Shown: positions 31,440-38,830 of the stretch, piece after piece | Layout of the letters: the number at the start of each line of letters is the position of its first letter | Numbering within the stretch: the first letter of the stretch is position 1 | Source: Jeotgalibaca sp052266715 | GTDB taxonomy: Bacteria > Bacillota > Bacilli > Lactobacillales > Aerococcaceae | Strand: one strand, 5' to 3' | Length of the DNA stretch: 43,684 nucleotides | NCBI GenBank assembly: GCA_052266715.1 | Contig: JBQPRB010000013.1 | Made by a program: the position numbers and the translations under genes | The notes under the pieces: generated by a model | Database searches by the model: none | What the model saw: the letters and a program-made list of their open reading frames with translations, nothing else | Told to the model about the DNA's origin: nothing

Positions 31440-32048
31440 CTATTTCTTATCCCAAGAGAAGTTTTCAGCTTCTTTTTTATTTGCAGCGTGCGCTTCCATC
31501 AATTGACTGGTAATGGATATAAAGAACAAGAAATCATCAAAGATACGTTCTAATTGTTCTGCTTTTTCTGCATCCACCAAATCGCCATTTTCATCAAATG
31601 CTTGTAAAGAATAGCCCAACAAAAACTCAGAACTTGGCATAATACGGGCTTTTAACTCAGGAGAATCAAGGATTTGACGCAAATGTTGTTGCGCACGGGA
31701 AGATCCCAATTTCCCATATGATGCTCCGGTAATCATGACCGCTTTATCGACAAACGGATAAATACCATAAGACAACCAAGCTAAGGCATTTGAAAGTGCT
31801 GCTGTAATGGTATGGTCATATTCCGGTGTGCTAATAATAACCCCATCCGAAGCTTCGATTTTTGCAGCAACTTCTTTGACGATTGTAGGCAGTTCTTGGC
31901 TATCCGGTTTATTGAACATTGGAAATTCCTTTATTTCCACCAATTCAATTTCTGCCAAATGTTGGAAATGACGGCTCATATATTGTAATAACTGACGGTT
32001 TGTAGATTTATCTGAATTTGTACCTACTAATCCGATTAATTTTTTCAT
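31440..32048 (-). CDS. NADPH-dependent FMN reductase family protein
   Basis: 202 residues, a flavodoxin-like reductase without extra domains. MKKLIGLVGTNSDKSTNRQLLQYM and ISTPEYDHTITAALSNALAWLS bind FMN, and GASYGKLGSSRAQQHLRQILDSP is the conserved later block. It is a paralogue of the N-terminal domain of the next gene. Middle gene of the apbE operon (30 nt after apbE, 18 nt before the fusion gene). It may be the partner that reduces the covalent flavins. Confidence 0.85.
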   Translation of the reverse strand: MKKLIGLVGTNSDKSTNRQLLQYMSRHFQHLAEIELVEIKEFPMFNKPDSQELPTIVKEVAAKIEASDGVIISTPEYDHTITAALSNALAWLSYGIYPFVDKAVMITGASYGKLGSSRAQQHLRQILDSPELKARIMPSSEFLLGYSLQAFDENGDLVDAEKAEQLERIFDDFLFFISITSQLMEAHAANKKEAENFSWDKK

Positions 32049-32078
32049 CTTTATACAATCCTTTCTGACGCTTGCGCC

Positions 32079-33008
32079 TTAAGCTAACATCTCTTTCAAA
32101 CCACTGGATGGGAGTAGTTGGCCTGTCTGAGTGATAATCAAACCTTCAATTCCGGGTAATGATTCTATTTGTTGCATTATTTCGGAAACATGTTTCCCAA
32201 ATAATCGTGTCGTCCAAATTTCACCGTCAATGGATAAATCGGAAACGATGGTTAGACTGGCTATTTCCGTTTCGAGGGGATATCCCGTATCAGGATTCAA
32301 AATATGATGGTAGGATCGACTGTCTTTTTCCAGGTGACGTTCATAAATACCCGAGGTTACCACCGATTGATTTAAAACCTTGAGAACAACTTGGGAATCC
32401 CCCCGTGTTTTGGCAGGATTCTGAATACCAATGCGCCAATAACCATCTTCGCGGTGCGGAGCATTTCCCGAAACTACCAGGTTGCCACCGAGATTGATGA
32501 GTGCCGAAGTGACGCCTTCTTCTTTCAAATACTCTATGATTCGGTCCGCGATGTACCCTTTCGCCAAAGCCCCGAGATCCAATTTCATCCCTGGTTTTGA
32601 TAGATAAATCGTCTGCACCTCTTCGTCCAGAACAATGTTTTCTGGATCGGTGATGGCCAAGAGTTCCTGTATTTCTTTTGCTGATGGAACTTTTGCATCC
32701 GCGAAACCAATGCGCCACGTTTGTACCAGAGGCCCTATGGCAACGTTCAAATTACTGGCGGAAGCACAACTATGCTCCTTTCCTATTTGTGCGAGTTTGA
32801 ACAAATCTGGATGCACTTTTACAGGGTGAAGCCCTGCTGCTTGGTTTACTTGCCCCAACTCTGAAGCTGGATTATTTGCACTAAAGCGATGCTCATACAT
32901 TTTTAGCTTTTGCTCAACATTCGCAATAATAATCTCTGGAGCATCATGTTCCAACGTTACTTCAATCACCGTCCCCATCAAACGGATGATTTTACTTTCT
33001 TGTCCCAC
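32079..33008 (-). CDS. apbE: FAD:protein FMN transferase
   Basis: 309 residues from GTG 33008 (GAGGTG 4 nt upstream); a GTG at 33020 is possible. Transfers FMN from FAD to a Thr or Ser of target proteins. Motifs are present: LMGTVIEVTL at the start, LDLGALAKGYIADRIIEYL, SALINLGGNLVVSGN, IGIQNP, VVTSGIYER (with Y in a usually SG-x-Y-E-R block) and HHILNPDTGYP, plus the Mg2+-binding Asp in the DLSIDGEIWTTRLF segment. No lipobox or signal peptide, so it acts in the cytoplasm, whereas most flavinylation described is outside the membrane. First gene of the operon. Confidence 0.9.
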   Translation of the reverse strand: MGQESKIIRLMGTVIEVTLEHDAPEIIIANVEQKLKMYEHRFSANNPASELGQVNQAAGLHPVKVHPDLFKLAQIGKEHSCASASNLNVAIGPLVQTWRIGFADAKVPSAKEIQELLAITDPENIVLDEEVQTIYLSKPGMKLDLGALAKGYIADRIIEYLKEEGVTSALINLGGNLVVSGNAPHREDGYWRIGIQNPAKTRGDSQVVLKVLNQSVVTSGIYERHLEKDSRSYHHILNPDTGYPLETEIASLTIVSDLSIDGEIWTTRLFGKHVSEIMQQIESLPGIEGLIITQTGQLLPSSGLKEMLA

Positions 33009-33096
33009 TTTGCACCTCACAATCCATTCCTATATATGTGACTATCAAGAACTTTTCGGTTCCCATAGCAGTAATTAAATTGTTCAGCAAAATAGT

Positions 33097-33112
33097 TGTG
33101 ATTTAAATCACA
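33097..33112. promoter_or_regulatory. Perfect palindrome, FNR- or Rex-type operator upstream of apbE
   Basis: TGTGATTTAAATCACA, with T before it on the plus strand. It fits both the Bacillus Fnr box (TGTGA-n6-TCACA) and the Rex box (TTGTGA-n6-TCACAA, one mismatch). It lies about 90 nt before apbE, in line with redox or oxygen control of the flavin operon. It is also about 62 nt before a possible plus-strand promoter at 33145-33172. Confidence 0.6.
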
Positions 33113-33207
33113 TATAAACGTAAATAAAAAACACAACGCAATTGCTGACATTAATTTTACCACCCATATACTTTCATTTCAATGTCGGTATTTAATATTG
33201 TGTCGCA

Positions 33208-33357
33208 TTGTTTTCATTTCTTGCGCTTGTCTTTTGTGGAACCATTCATTCGCTTGCCGCAACCCTTATCAATAGACGCGACATTGATTTAGTGATAATA
33301 TCAACCGTGGCAATGATAGCAATCTTCCAGAAAAATTGGCGGAGACGGCGTCTATAG
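33208..33357 (+). CDS. Possible small hydrophobic protein (49 aa), low confidence
   Basis: A TTG-initiated frame of 49 codons on the plus strand in the 390-bp gap between apbE and an acetyltransferase gene. The peptide is hydrophobic with an Arg-rich end (FQKNWRRRRL). A possible promoter CTGACA-N16-TATACT (33145-33172) and a clear terminator directly after it (33374-33416) suggest a transcript, but no ribosome site is seen. It may be a small membrane peptide or merely an untranslated RNA. Confidence 0.22.
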   Translation: MFSFLALVFCGTIHSLAATLINRRDIDLVIISTVAMIAIFQKNWRRRRL

Positions 33358-33373
33358 TGAAAGAAAAGTTAGG

Positions 33374-33416
33374 CCTCCAACAGTTAGTTTTAATCTAACC
33401 GTTGGAGGCTTTTTTA
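33374..33416 (+). terminator. Plus-strand terminator in the apbE-acetyltransferase gap
   Basis: Stem GCCTCCAAC-A-GTTAG (33374-33388) with CTAAC-C-GTTGGAGGC (33396-33410), then six T on the plus strand. The next genes on both sides are on the minus strand, so it must end an unknown plus-strand transcript or act poorly for the acetyltransferase gene. Confidence 0.7.
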
Positions 33417-33914
33417 ATCCTTGTATTCCAATAGCATATCGTACCAAACACTGCCACCATGTGTTGAAGCGGAGCGTCCCATATTCTTGAAACCAAAGCG
33501 CGAATAATAAGGAATCAAACGCTCTTTACAAGTCAGGATGACACCTTTTCTTCCCTGTTCACGTGCCGTTTCAATTAGATGGTTCATTAACCGGGCCGCG
33601 ATTCCTTGCTTTTGGTGTTTAGGAATAACGTCCAATCCAAAAATTGCCTGGTAGGCCCCTTCAGGATTATGGTATGTGACATCTTCAAACATTTCATCGG
33701 CAATAACTGTTTCATCGGTTACATTTCCGTTGATGAAACCGATGACTTCACCCTCTATTTCCGCTAAAAAGAAGCTGTCTGAAAAAGTTGCTATCCGTTC
33801 TGCAAAAGATTCTTTTGTTGCAGCTTCCGCTTCAGGGAAACACTCCTTTTCTACTTTTGTAACAATATCCAAATCTTCTGGTGTTACTTTTCGAATAATC
33901 AGGTCATTTATCAT
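33414..33914 (-). CDS. GNAT N-acetyltransferase
   Basis: 166 residues. DLIIRKVTPEDLDIVTKVEKECFPEAEAATKESFAERI at the start and the acetyl-CoA loop IPKHQKQGIAARLMNHLIETAREQGRKGVILTCKERLIPYYSRFGFKNMG mark a GNAT of the arylalkylamine-type group. The acceptor is unknown. Only weak ribosome-binding sequence is visible before the ATG. Single-gene unit. Confidence 0.85.
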   Translation of the reverse strand: MINDLIIRKVTPEDLDIVTKVEKECFPEAEAATKESFAERIATFSDSFFLAEIEGEVIGFINGNVTDETVIADEMFEDVTYHNPEGAYQAIFGLDVIPKHQKQGIAARLMNHLIETAREQGRKGVILTCKERLIPYYSRFGFKNMGRSASTHGGSVWYDMLLEYKD

Positions 33915-33959
33915 CCTTTTTTAAAGACTCCTTTGATTTCATTATAATTTTTTGTAACG

Positions 33960-34151
33960 CTAAATAATCTCTTTCACTCTTCCAACTATCCCGTTTTCCA
34001 GCATAACCTTGATGCCGTGTGGATGATTAGGCGATTTGGTCAACAAACGTGCAACAGTCCCTTCCGTTAGCTTGCCCGTTCGTTGATCTTGTTTTTGTAC
34101 AACACGTACTTTTGTGCCTACTTTAATATTACTTCTATTTTTCCCGTCCAT
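33960..34151 (-). CDS. ywbE: YwbE family protein
   Basis: 63 residues from ATG 34151, preceded by AAAGGGG; the longer frame to 34202 has no ribosome site. The whole protein is the conserved YwbE unit NRSNIKVGTKVRVVQKQDQRTGKLTEGTVARLLTKSPNHPHGIKVMLENGIVGRVKEI, an SH3-like small basic protein of unknown role. Divergent from the zinc-ribbon gene. Confidence 0.9.
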   Translation of the reverse strand: MDGKNRSNIKVGTKVRVVQKQDQRTGKLTEGTVARLLTKSPNHPHGIKVMLENGIVGRVKEII

Positions 34152-34281
34152 TACTTCAACCCCTTTTCCATCTATTATAACTTTCATTCTACAAGGTGCC
34201 AAATATGGGATTGTGAAAACTTTAGAAAGAGGTACAATGGAGTTAGACCCTTTTGGGATTAGGTTACGGGAGGTAATAAGA

Positions 34282-34626
34282 ATGAGTGGTTTGCCAAATT
34301 GCCCTGAGTGTGGCAGTGATTTGACCTATACAGACGGAACATTGATGATTTGTCCGATGTGTGGTCATGAATGGACGGAAGCAGAACAAGCTGCTGCTTT
34401 AGAAGCACAAATTGTCCGTGATGCAAATGGTACTGAATTAGTTGATGGTGACAATGTTTCTGTTGTGCGCGAGATAAAGTTGAAAGGTGCCAACAAGTTA
34501 AAACAAGGTACTAGAGGAACAAATCTCCGTATTTTAGAAGACCCTGTTGATGGTCATGACATCGAGTGTACAATTGACGGCTTTGGCCGCATGTACTTGA
34601 AGTCAGAACTCGTGAAGAAAATCTAA
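34282..34626 (+). CDS. yjdM: Zinc-ribbon YjdM/PhnA family protein
   Basis: 114 residues from ATG 34282 (GGGAGG 8 nt upstream); the open frame back to 34114 is not used. N-terminal zinc ribbon NCPECGSDLTYTDGTLMICPMCGHEW with four Cys, then the PhnA domain DANGTELVDGDNVSVVREIKLKGANKLKQGTRGTNLRI and GFGRMYLKSELVKK. Formerly called alkylphosphonate utilisation protein; the function is unknown. It ends in a strong terminator shared with the convergent unknown gene. Confidence 0.92.
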   Translation: MSGLPNCPECGSDLTYTDGTLMICPMCGHEWTEAEQAAALEAQIVRDANGTELVDGDNVSVVREIKLKGANKLKQGTRGTNLRILEDPVDGHDIECTIDGFGRMYLKSELVKKI

Positions 34627-34629
34627 ACT

Positions 34630-34675
34630 AAAAAAGTATGGCAGACGGGATGAACCCTTTCTGCCATACTTTTTA
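34630..34675. terminator. Bidirectional terminator between yjdM and the unknown gene
   Basis: Stem AAAAAGTATGGCAGA with TCTGCCATACTTTTT around a 14-nt loop, with flanking ACT/AGT extending it. Serves both convergent genes. Confidence 0.85.
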
Positions 34676-35128
34676 GTTTATAAACTCCAGTTCTTCTTCA
34701 GCGTCTGTCCTGTTGTTATAAAATTTAAAACCCTCATATAATTTCATTTGCTTTTGCCAATTCTCAACTTTTTCCAAAAATTCACTACCGTTCTCAAACA
34801 GCAAATAACAAATCTTTTCTTTGGAAATAAAACAGATAGGCGAAACACTTTCTAAATCCGACGTATTTCCCACTGTTCCCAAGAAACCACCTTTTCCATC
34901 TGTGGCAAAAATATCTATATGTGGCACCGTATAGAAATCTATTTCCGGAATATCATCCGCGAAGATAAAATGGATACCATATTTGTCCGCAAAATTATCA
35001 TATTCTTCACTCTTCAGTGCGATTGGCATGTAATATATCGTGGTACCTACGGGAATAATTTGGACATCCGGTACTATTACTCCAACCGCCCCTGAGTGAG
35101 CGGTTCGATCAAGATAAACCCGCTTCAT
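34673..35128 (-). CDS. Hypothetical protein (151 aa), coupled to a GGADG membrane peptide
   Basis: Not recognised. A soluble protein without signal peptide; regular beta-rich composition (GVIVPDVQIIPVGTTIYYMPIAL, HFIFADDIPEIDFYTVPHIDIFATD). Its ATG overlaps the stop of the 46-residue peptide gene (ATGA), so translation should be coupled. Reading: an accessory partner of that membrane peptide is possible. Ends at the bidirectional terminator. Confidence 0.7.
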   Translation of the reverse strand: MKRVYLDRTAHSGAVGVIVPDVQIIPVGTTIYYMPIALKSEEYDNFADKYGIHFIFADDIPEIDFYTVPHIDIFATDGKGGFLGTVGNTSDLESVSPICFISKEKICYLLFENGSEFLEKVENWQKQMKLYEGFKFYNNRTDAEEELEFIN

Positions 35129-35265
35129 TTTTTATTCCTTCCGACTACCCATAAAATAAGACCCACAGCTACCGTTACGATTCCCGCAATCAAAAACCAA
35201 TTAACAGGTGATGATACAAACATTTCTGTTGCCCCATCAGCCCCGCCAATAATTTCTTTGTCCAT
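35125..35265 (-). CDS. Small membrane protein (46 aa) with IIGGADGxT motif
   Basis: ATG 35265 has AGGGGGGGG 5 nt upstream. The peptide begins MDKEIIGGADGATEMFV and ends with one membrane helix (WFLIAGIVTVAVGLILWVVG) and a basic tail GRNKK. The IIGGADG-x-T segment is the one known from the beta subunit of Na+-translocating decarboxylases (GGADGPT), where it forms part of the ion path; here it stands alone and the usual Pro is Ala. It is coupled to the next gene by an ATGA overlap. Too short for routine gene finders. Confidence 0.75.
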   Translation of the reverse strand: MDKEIIGGADGATEMFVSSPVNWFLIAGIVTVAVGLILWVVGRNKK

Positions 35266-35358
35266 TTGTCCCCCCCCTAAATGTTACCCCATTGTGTCAT
35301 AACGCGCCATCATGCCTATATTTAACAAGATCCAAATGTAAGCCAATAACTGAATAAA

Positions 35359-35817
35359 TTATCTCACCAAAAAAACGATTTTTGTCAGTAATTCCTCTTC
35401 AGGCACTTCTTCCGGGGAATTTAAATAAAATTCGTACACAGGACCAAGTGTTGTATAGCCATGTTTCTCTATCCAGTCCTCTATTTCTTGATAGGCAGAT
35501 GTCATCTGCATGTACGGGCCTTTATATAGACACGTCACTTGTTTTCCAGACGGAATCGTCCCAGCTAGGACTTCACCCTTTCCCGGAAGATTTTTAGAAA
35601 CCGGGAAACCAATTTCCAACTGCAAGTGTGCCATGTCCATATTAAAATAACCTACGAACGCTGGCCCAGTTGGCTGTTCACCCAATTCCCAGACATGATT
35701 CAGGACAGCCATGAAGGAATCGCCCAATATTTTGGGCAATTCCTGAACGGAAGTATTTTTTTTCAGCACCAATGTCGGTTGTTCCTGTGTTTCCACCATT
35801 TCGATTATATATGTCAT
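35359..35817 (-). CDS. GyrI-like (AraC effector-binding) domain protein
   Basis: 152 residues, one effector-binding domain: QEQPTLVLKKNTSVQELPKILGDSFMAVLNHVWELGEQPTGPAFVGYFNMDMAHLQLEIGFPV, SGKQVTCLYKGPYMQMTSAYQEIEDWIEKHGY and PVYEFYLNSPEEVPEEELLTKIVFLV. Such single-domain proteins bind small drugs or inhibitors. Distinct from the GyrI-like protein at 17273. Confidence 0.85.
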   Translation of the reverse strand: MTYIIEMVETQEQPTLVLKKNTSVQELPKILGDSFMAVLNHVWELGEQPTGPAFVGYFNMDMAHLQLEIGFPVSKNLPGKGEVLAGTIPSGKQVTCLYKGPYMQMTSAYQEIEDWIEKHGYTTLGPVYEFYLNSPEEVPEEELLTKIVFLVR

Positions 35818-35871
35818 GTTGTTCGTCTCCTTATAAGGTTCTAAATATACAACCTTAAGCTACAGAGATAG

Positions 35872-36972
35872 TCAGTTTTGCAATGAGGTCAGGAGTTCAA
35901 TACCCATGACAGTTGTCGGGATTCTATATTTTGGTGGCAAATTTGACAATATGACTACACCTATTTGATTATCTTTATCAAATCCGACATAGCTGTTATA
36001 ATTTCCCGTTCCGCCATTATGCCAAATAATGTTATTTCCATTATCAATCATCCAGCCCGCTCCTATTGCGTCCATATGTATTCCCATTTTTTGATACATT
36101 TCACTTGAAGCATTTATATCAGTCAACGGTTCATGCGCCAAAGACAAATAAGTTAAACGATTGCTCAACTGGGTCTGGACATACGCCAGCATATCCGTGA
36201 TAGTCGACAGGATTCCACCGGCAGGAATGTAAGCATCTGATTCTGACCATTCCCAGTAGTTATCCAGATCACCCGAGCTTTCTGAAACTTTTGTATTTGA
36301 AAGTCCTAAATCTTCTCTGACAAACGCATTCATTAATGCCGTATAATCCTCTTCGTGTATCTGTTCAAGCACGGCTCCCAAAGTTGCCATCCCAAAATTG
36401 GAATATCGGTATGAATAATCCGAATCGTTCAAATTGATTTTACTGAGTCTGTTTATCAGCATGGTCCCGGAAATCCCATTAAAATCATTTTTCCCTTGCA
36501 GAAAATTAGCTACCATGGGCATTTCAAAATAGGATCCTTTATAGCCGGATGTATGCGTTACCAGCCTTTTAATTGTTGGGTAATAGGACTTCTCTGGGAG
36601 ATCCAAGTATTCATCTATGGAGTCGTCGAGACTAACCTTGCCTTCACTTATCGATTTGAAAAGCAGGGCGGTTGTAAATGTTTTGGTAACAGATCCAATT
36701 TCATAAATATGTTCCTCTTGGGGTAATTCCATGCCATTTTCACCGTACACCTTATAGGTCGTTTTGCCGTTCTGGATAATCCCTACTGTAATGACCGCGT
36801 CTTTATTATTTTTGACTGTAAAATCAAGCATTTCTTCAAAAGTCATCTTTGATAATTCATTGATTTTATAGGAACCATAAATGATGTATCCACCCACTCC
36901 AGCAGCAACGAATCCCATGATCATTAATATCACCATCAGCATTTTCTTCTTTCGCCATTTGTGGATTTTCAT
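35872..36972 (-). CDS. Membrane-anchored serine hydrolase (beta-lactamase class C/PBP fold)
   Basis: 366 residues. N-terminal basic stretch and membrane helix (MLMVILMIMGFVAAGVGGYIIYG). Catalytic motifs: SVTK (Ser-x-x-Lys) near residue 93, YSN near 190, and HNGG replacing KTG near 317. The active site should face outside. Members act as D-amino-acid or cell-wall peptidases, esterases or regulators; true beta-lactamase function is unlikely without the KTG motif. Single gene. Confidence 0.87.
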   Translation of the reverse strand: MKIHKWRKKKMLMVILMIMGFVAAGVGGYIIYGSYKINELSKMTFEEMLDFTVKNNKDAVITVGIIQNGKTTYKVYGENGMELPQEEHIYEIGSVTKTFTTALLFKSISEGKVSLDDSIDEYLDLPEKSYYPTIKRLVTHTSGYKGSYFEMPMVANFLQGKNDFNGISGTMLINRLSKINLNDSDYSYRYSNFGMATLGAVLEQIHEEDYTALMNAFVREDLGLSNTKVSESSGDLDNYWEWSESDAYIPAGGILSTITDMLAYVQTQLSNRLTYLSLAHEPLTDINASSEMYQKMGIHMDAIGAGWMIDNGNNIIWHNGGTGNYNSYVGFDKDNQIGVVILSNLPPKYRIPTTVMGIELLTSLQN

Positions 36973-37008
36973 AATTCCCCCTTTTAAAATTATACGTTTG
37001 TCATTTTC

Positions 37009-37707
37009 TCAATTGATTGTTGCGTCATTATCGAATCCACGTTGTTCCCAATATCCCTTGTAGTTCACATCATCCGATAGTTCGATGCGCGTAATCCATT
37101 TGGCCCACTTATATCCCAACTTATCCTCGGCAACCAATTGGAAAGGAAAGCCCCTTTCCGGAGGCAGAACGACATCATTCATTTTGTAAGCAAGCAGCAT
37201 CTCCCTATCCAGAATGGTTTGCAGGGGTAAAGAAGTGGTGTAGCCGTCTTCGGAATGAAAGATGACAGTATTGGCGCTATCCTTGACGTCGACCGTAGCA
37301 AATAAATCCTGGAGTAAGACGCCTTCCCAGAGGATGTCGACGCTCCAGCCTTCGACGCAGTTCAGCGTCACCAATTTCGTGTAGGGCTTATTGTCTAATA
37401 CTTCCTCATAGGTCCATTCAGTTGGTTTCCCAACCAATCCGTCTATTTTCAGTCTATAGGCACTTATATCAATATATTGAGGTCCTTTGATAGAATTTTC
37501 CCTGAAATCAGCAATCGAAGATAGGTCTTTGCCTTCGTATTCGGTCACTTCCACCTTTACCAATTCTTCGATACTGGATTTTTCCGCATCACCGGAATTG
37601 GAGGTGCCGCAACCAAACAAAAACAAAACCACCAGTAGCAGCATCCAAAGAATCATTAGGTGCTTAGGTCTAGATGTCCCACTGTTATTGCCTGTTGTAA
37701 CTCGCAT
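37009..37707 (-). CDS. YedY/sulfite-oxidase-type molybdopterin lipoprotein
   Basis: 232 residues. Signal sequence with lipobox LFGC (Cys33), so it is anchored outside the membrane. The oxidoreductase molybdopterin-binding domain follows: WTYEEVLDNKPYTKLVTLNCVEGWSVDILWEGVLLQDLF with the molybdenum-ligand Cys117, then HSEDGYTTSLPLQTILDREMLLAYKMNDVVLPPERGFPFQLV and YGYKWAKWI-like LGYKWAKWITRIEL. YedY relatives repair oxidised methionine or reduce other S-oxides. The absence of a Tat motif is notable, since most molybdoenzymes travel folded. Third gene of the 38662-37009 unit. Confidence 0.85.
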   Translation of the reverse strand: MRVTTGNNSGTSRPKHLMILWMLLLVVLFLFGCGTSNSGDAEKSSIEELVKVEVTEYEGKDLSSIADFRENSIKGPQYIDISAYRLKIDGLVGKPTEWTYEEVLDNKPYTKLVTLNCVEGWSVDILWEGVLLQDLFATVDVKDSANTVIFHSEDGYTTSLPLQTILDREMLLAYKMNDVVLPPERGFPFQLVAEDKLGYKWAKWITRIELSDDVNYKGYWEQRGFDNDATIN

Positions 37708-37776
37708 CAGTAATCCCTACTTTCTGATAAAACAAGGGAATGGTGGTTGGTTGATGTATTTGTTTCTACTTACTTG

Positions 37777-38106
37777 CTACGCAACATATTTTTCCGCAAC
37801 GTACTCAATAATAATACCGTAGCCGATTCCAGCCAGGAAACCGACCAAATCATCGAAACCAGTAGCACTGTAAAAGGCGAAAGAAATCATGGTTCCCAAA
37901 AAGGCACCTCTACCCAAAGCTTTGGGCAAGCCCAATTTCCCAATAGGTAATCCGATGACGATGCCCATGAGCAACCGGTTATACCAGAAGGCAAACAAAT
38001 AGCCTGCATCCCTGCCAAACCCTGAACGCAGTTGGGCACCGATGATACAGATAATCCCCAAAACAGCACCTGTGGCAACACAAATCTTCATTCTTTTTGT
38101 CAGCAT
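37777..38106 (-). CDS. Small membrane protein of unknown family (109 aa)
   Basis: Three or four hydrophobic segments (MKICVATGAVLGIICIIGAQL, FAFWYNRLLMGIVIGLPIG, GAFLGTMISFAFYSATGFDDLVGFLAGIGYGIIIEYV). Not recognised by name. It lies between the DJ-1-like gene (40 nt) and the molybdopterin lipoprotein gene (about 70 nt), and may serve as its membrane partner, which is an inference from position only. Confidence 0.75.
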   Translation of the reverse strand: MLTKRMKICVATGAVLGIICIIGAQLRSGFGRDAGYLFAFWYNRLLMGIVIGLPIGKLGLPKALGRGAFLGTMISFAFYSATGFDDLVGFLAGIGYGIIIEYVAEKYVA

Positions 38107-38146
38107 TTTATCGCCCCCTTAGGCCTTTATCTAGCAAGGCCCGTTG

Positions 38147-38662
38147 CTAGTCACGTTTACTCAATAGTTCACATATTTTTTGCCCAAATTCTTCCGCATT
38201 TCTAAGACCTGCCGCTGTAACGATGTTCCCATCCACGACAACTCCTTCATTCGAATAATGGGTGCCCTTGCCTTCAAGCATCTTACTTTCGCTCTGTGAA
38301 ACGGTCGCATATCTTTTCTTCAAGATACCCGCATTAGCTAAAATAACCGGAGCAATGGAAATAGCCGCAATTGTTTTTCCCAGTCCATGCATGGCTTGGG
38401 CTATTTTATAGGCATGGGGGTCGGAAAAAAATACGCGACTACCTTTTCCGCCAACAAAAATGACTGCTTCGAAATCATTGGTATCGACATCCTCCAACAC
38501 CATATCCGACTGGGCAATGCCGCCATTCACACCTCTGCAGGTGTCCGCTTTGTGGCTGGCTATCCATGTCTCATAACCGCAATCTTTCAGTTCCTTTTGT
38601 GTCCTGAACAACTCTTCATCTTGAAAGTCATCCGGTGCTACAATAAACAATACTTTTTCCAT
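38147..38662 (-). CDS. DJ-1/PfpI family protein lacking the nucleophile Cys
   Basis: 171 residues. Fold signature KVLFIVAPDDFQDEELFRTQKELKDCGYETWIAS, VIFVGGKGS and AISIAPVILANAGILKKRYAT. At the nucleophile elbow AAIC-x-x-P the usual Cys is Ser102 (AAISIAP), so peptidase, deglycase or chaperone chemistry needing Cys is not expected in the normal way. First gene of a three-gene unit with a small membrane protein and the molybdopterin lipoprotein. Confidence 0.82.
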   Translation of the reverse strand: MEKVLFIVAPDDFQDEELFRTQKELKDCGYETWIASHKADTCRGVNGGIAQSDMVLEDVDTNDFEAVIFVGGKGSRVFFSDPHAYKIAQAMHGLGKTIAAISIAPVILANAGILKKRYATVSQSESKMLEGKGTHYSNEGVVVDGNIVTAAGLRNAEEFGQKICELLSKRD

Positions 38663-38775
38663 ATGATCTTCTCTTTTCCTATTTATTTTCCAATCAGCAA
38701 TCTATCATAACCACACAAAGTTGCAAACGCTTTCTTTTACACGTTTATTATACCATACAGACACTTACTCCACTC

Positions 38776-38816
38776 GAAAAAGAGCCACCCTATCGGAACT
38801 GCTAGGATGCCTCTCT
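38776..38816 (-). terminator. Probable terminator of the SF0329-like gene
   Basis: Minus strand AGAGGCATCCTA pairs imperfectly with TAGGGTGGCTCT around a 10-nt loop, then five T. It lies just after the stop codon at 38831. Confidence 0.6.
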
Positions 38817-38830
38817 TAAACAAATATTTT

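Noticed and set aside
34114..34281. Longer form of the YjdM protein
   Set aside because: The extension overlaps the divergent ywbE gene, and GGGAGG is placed correctly for the ATG at 34282.
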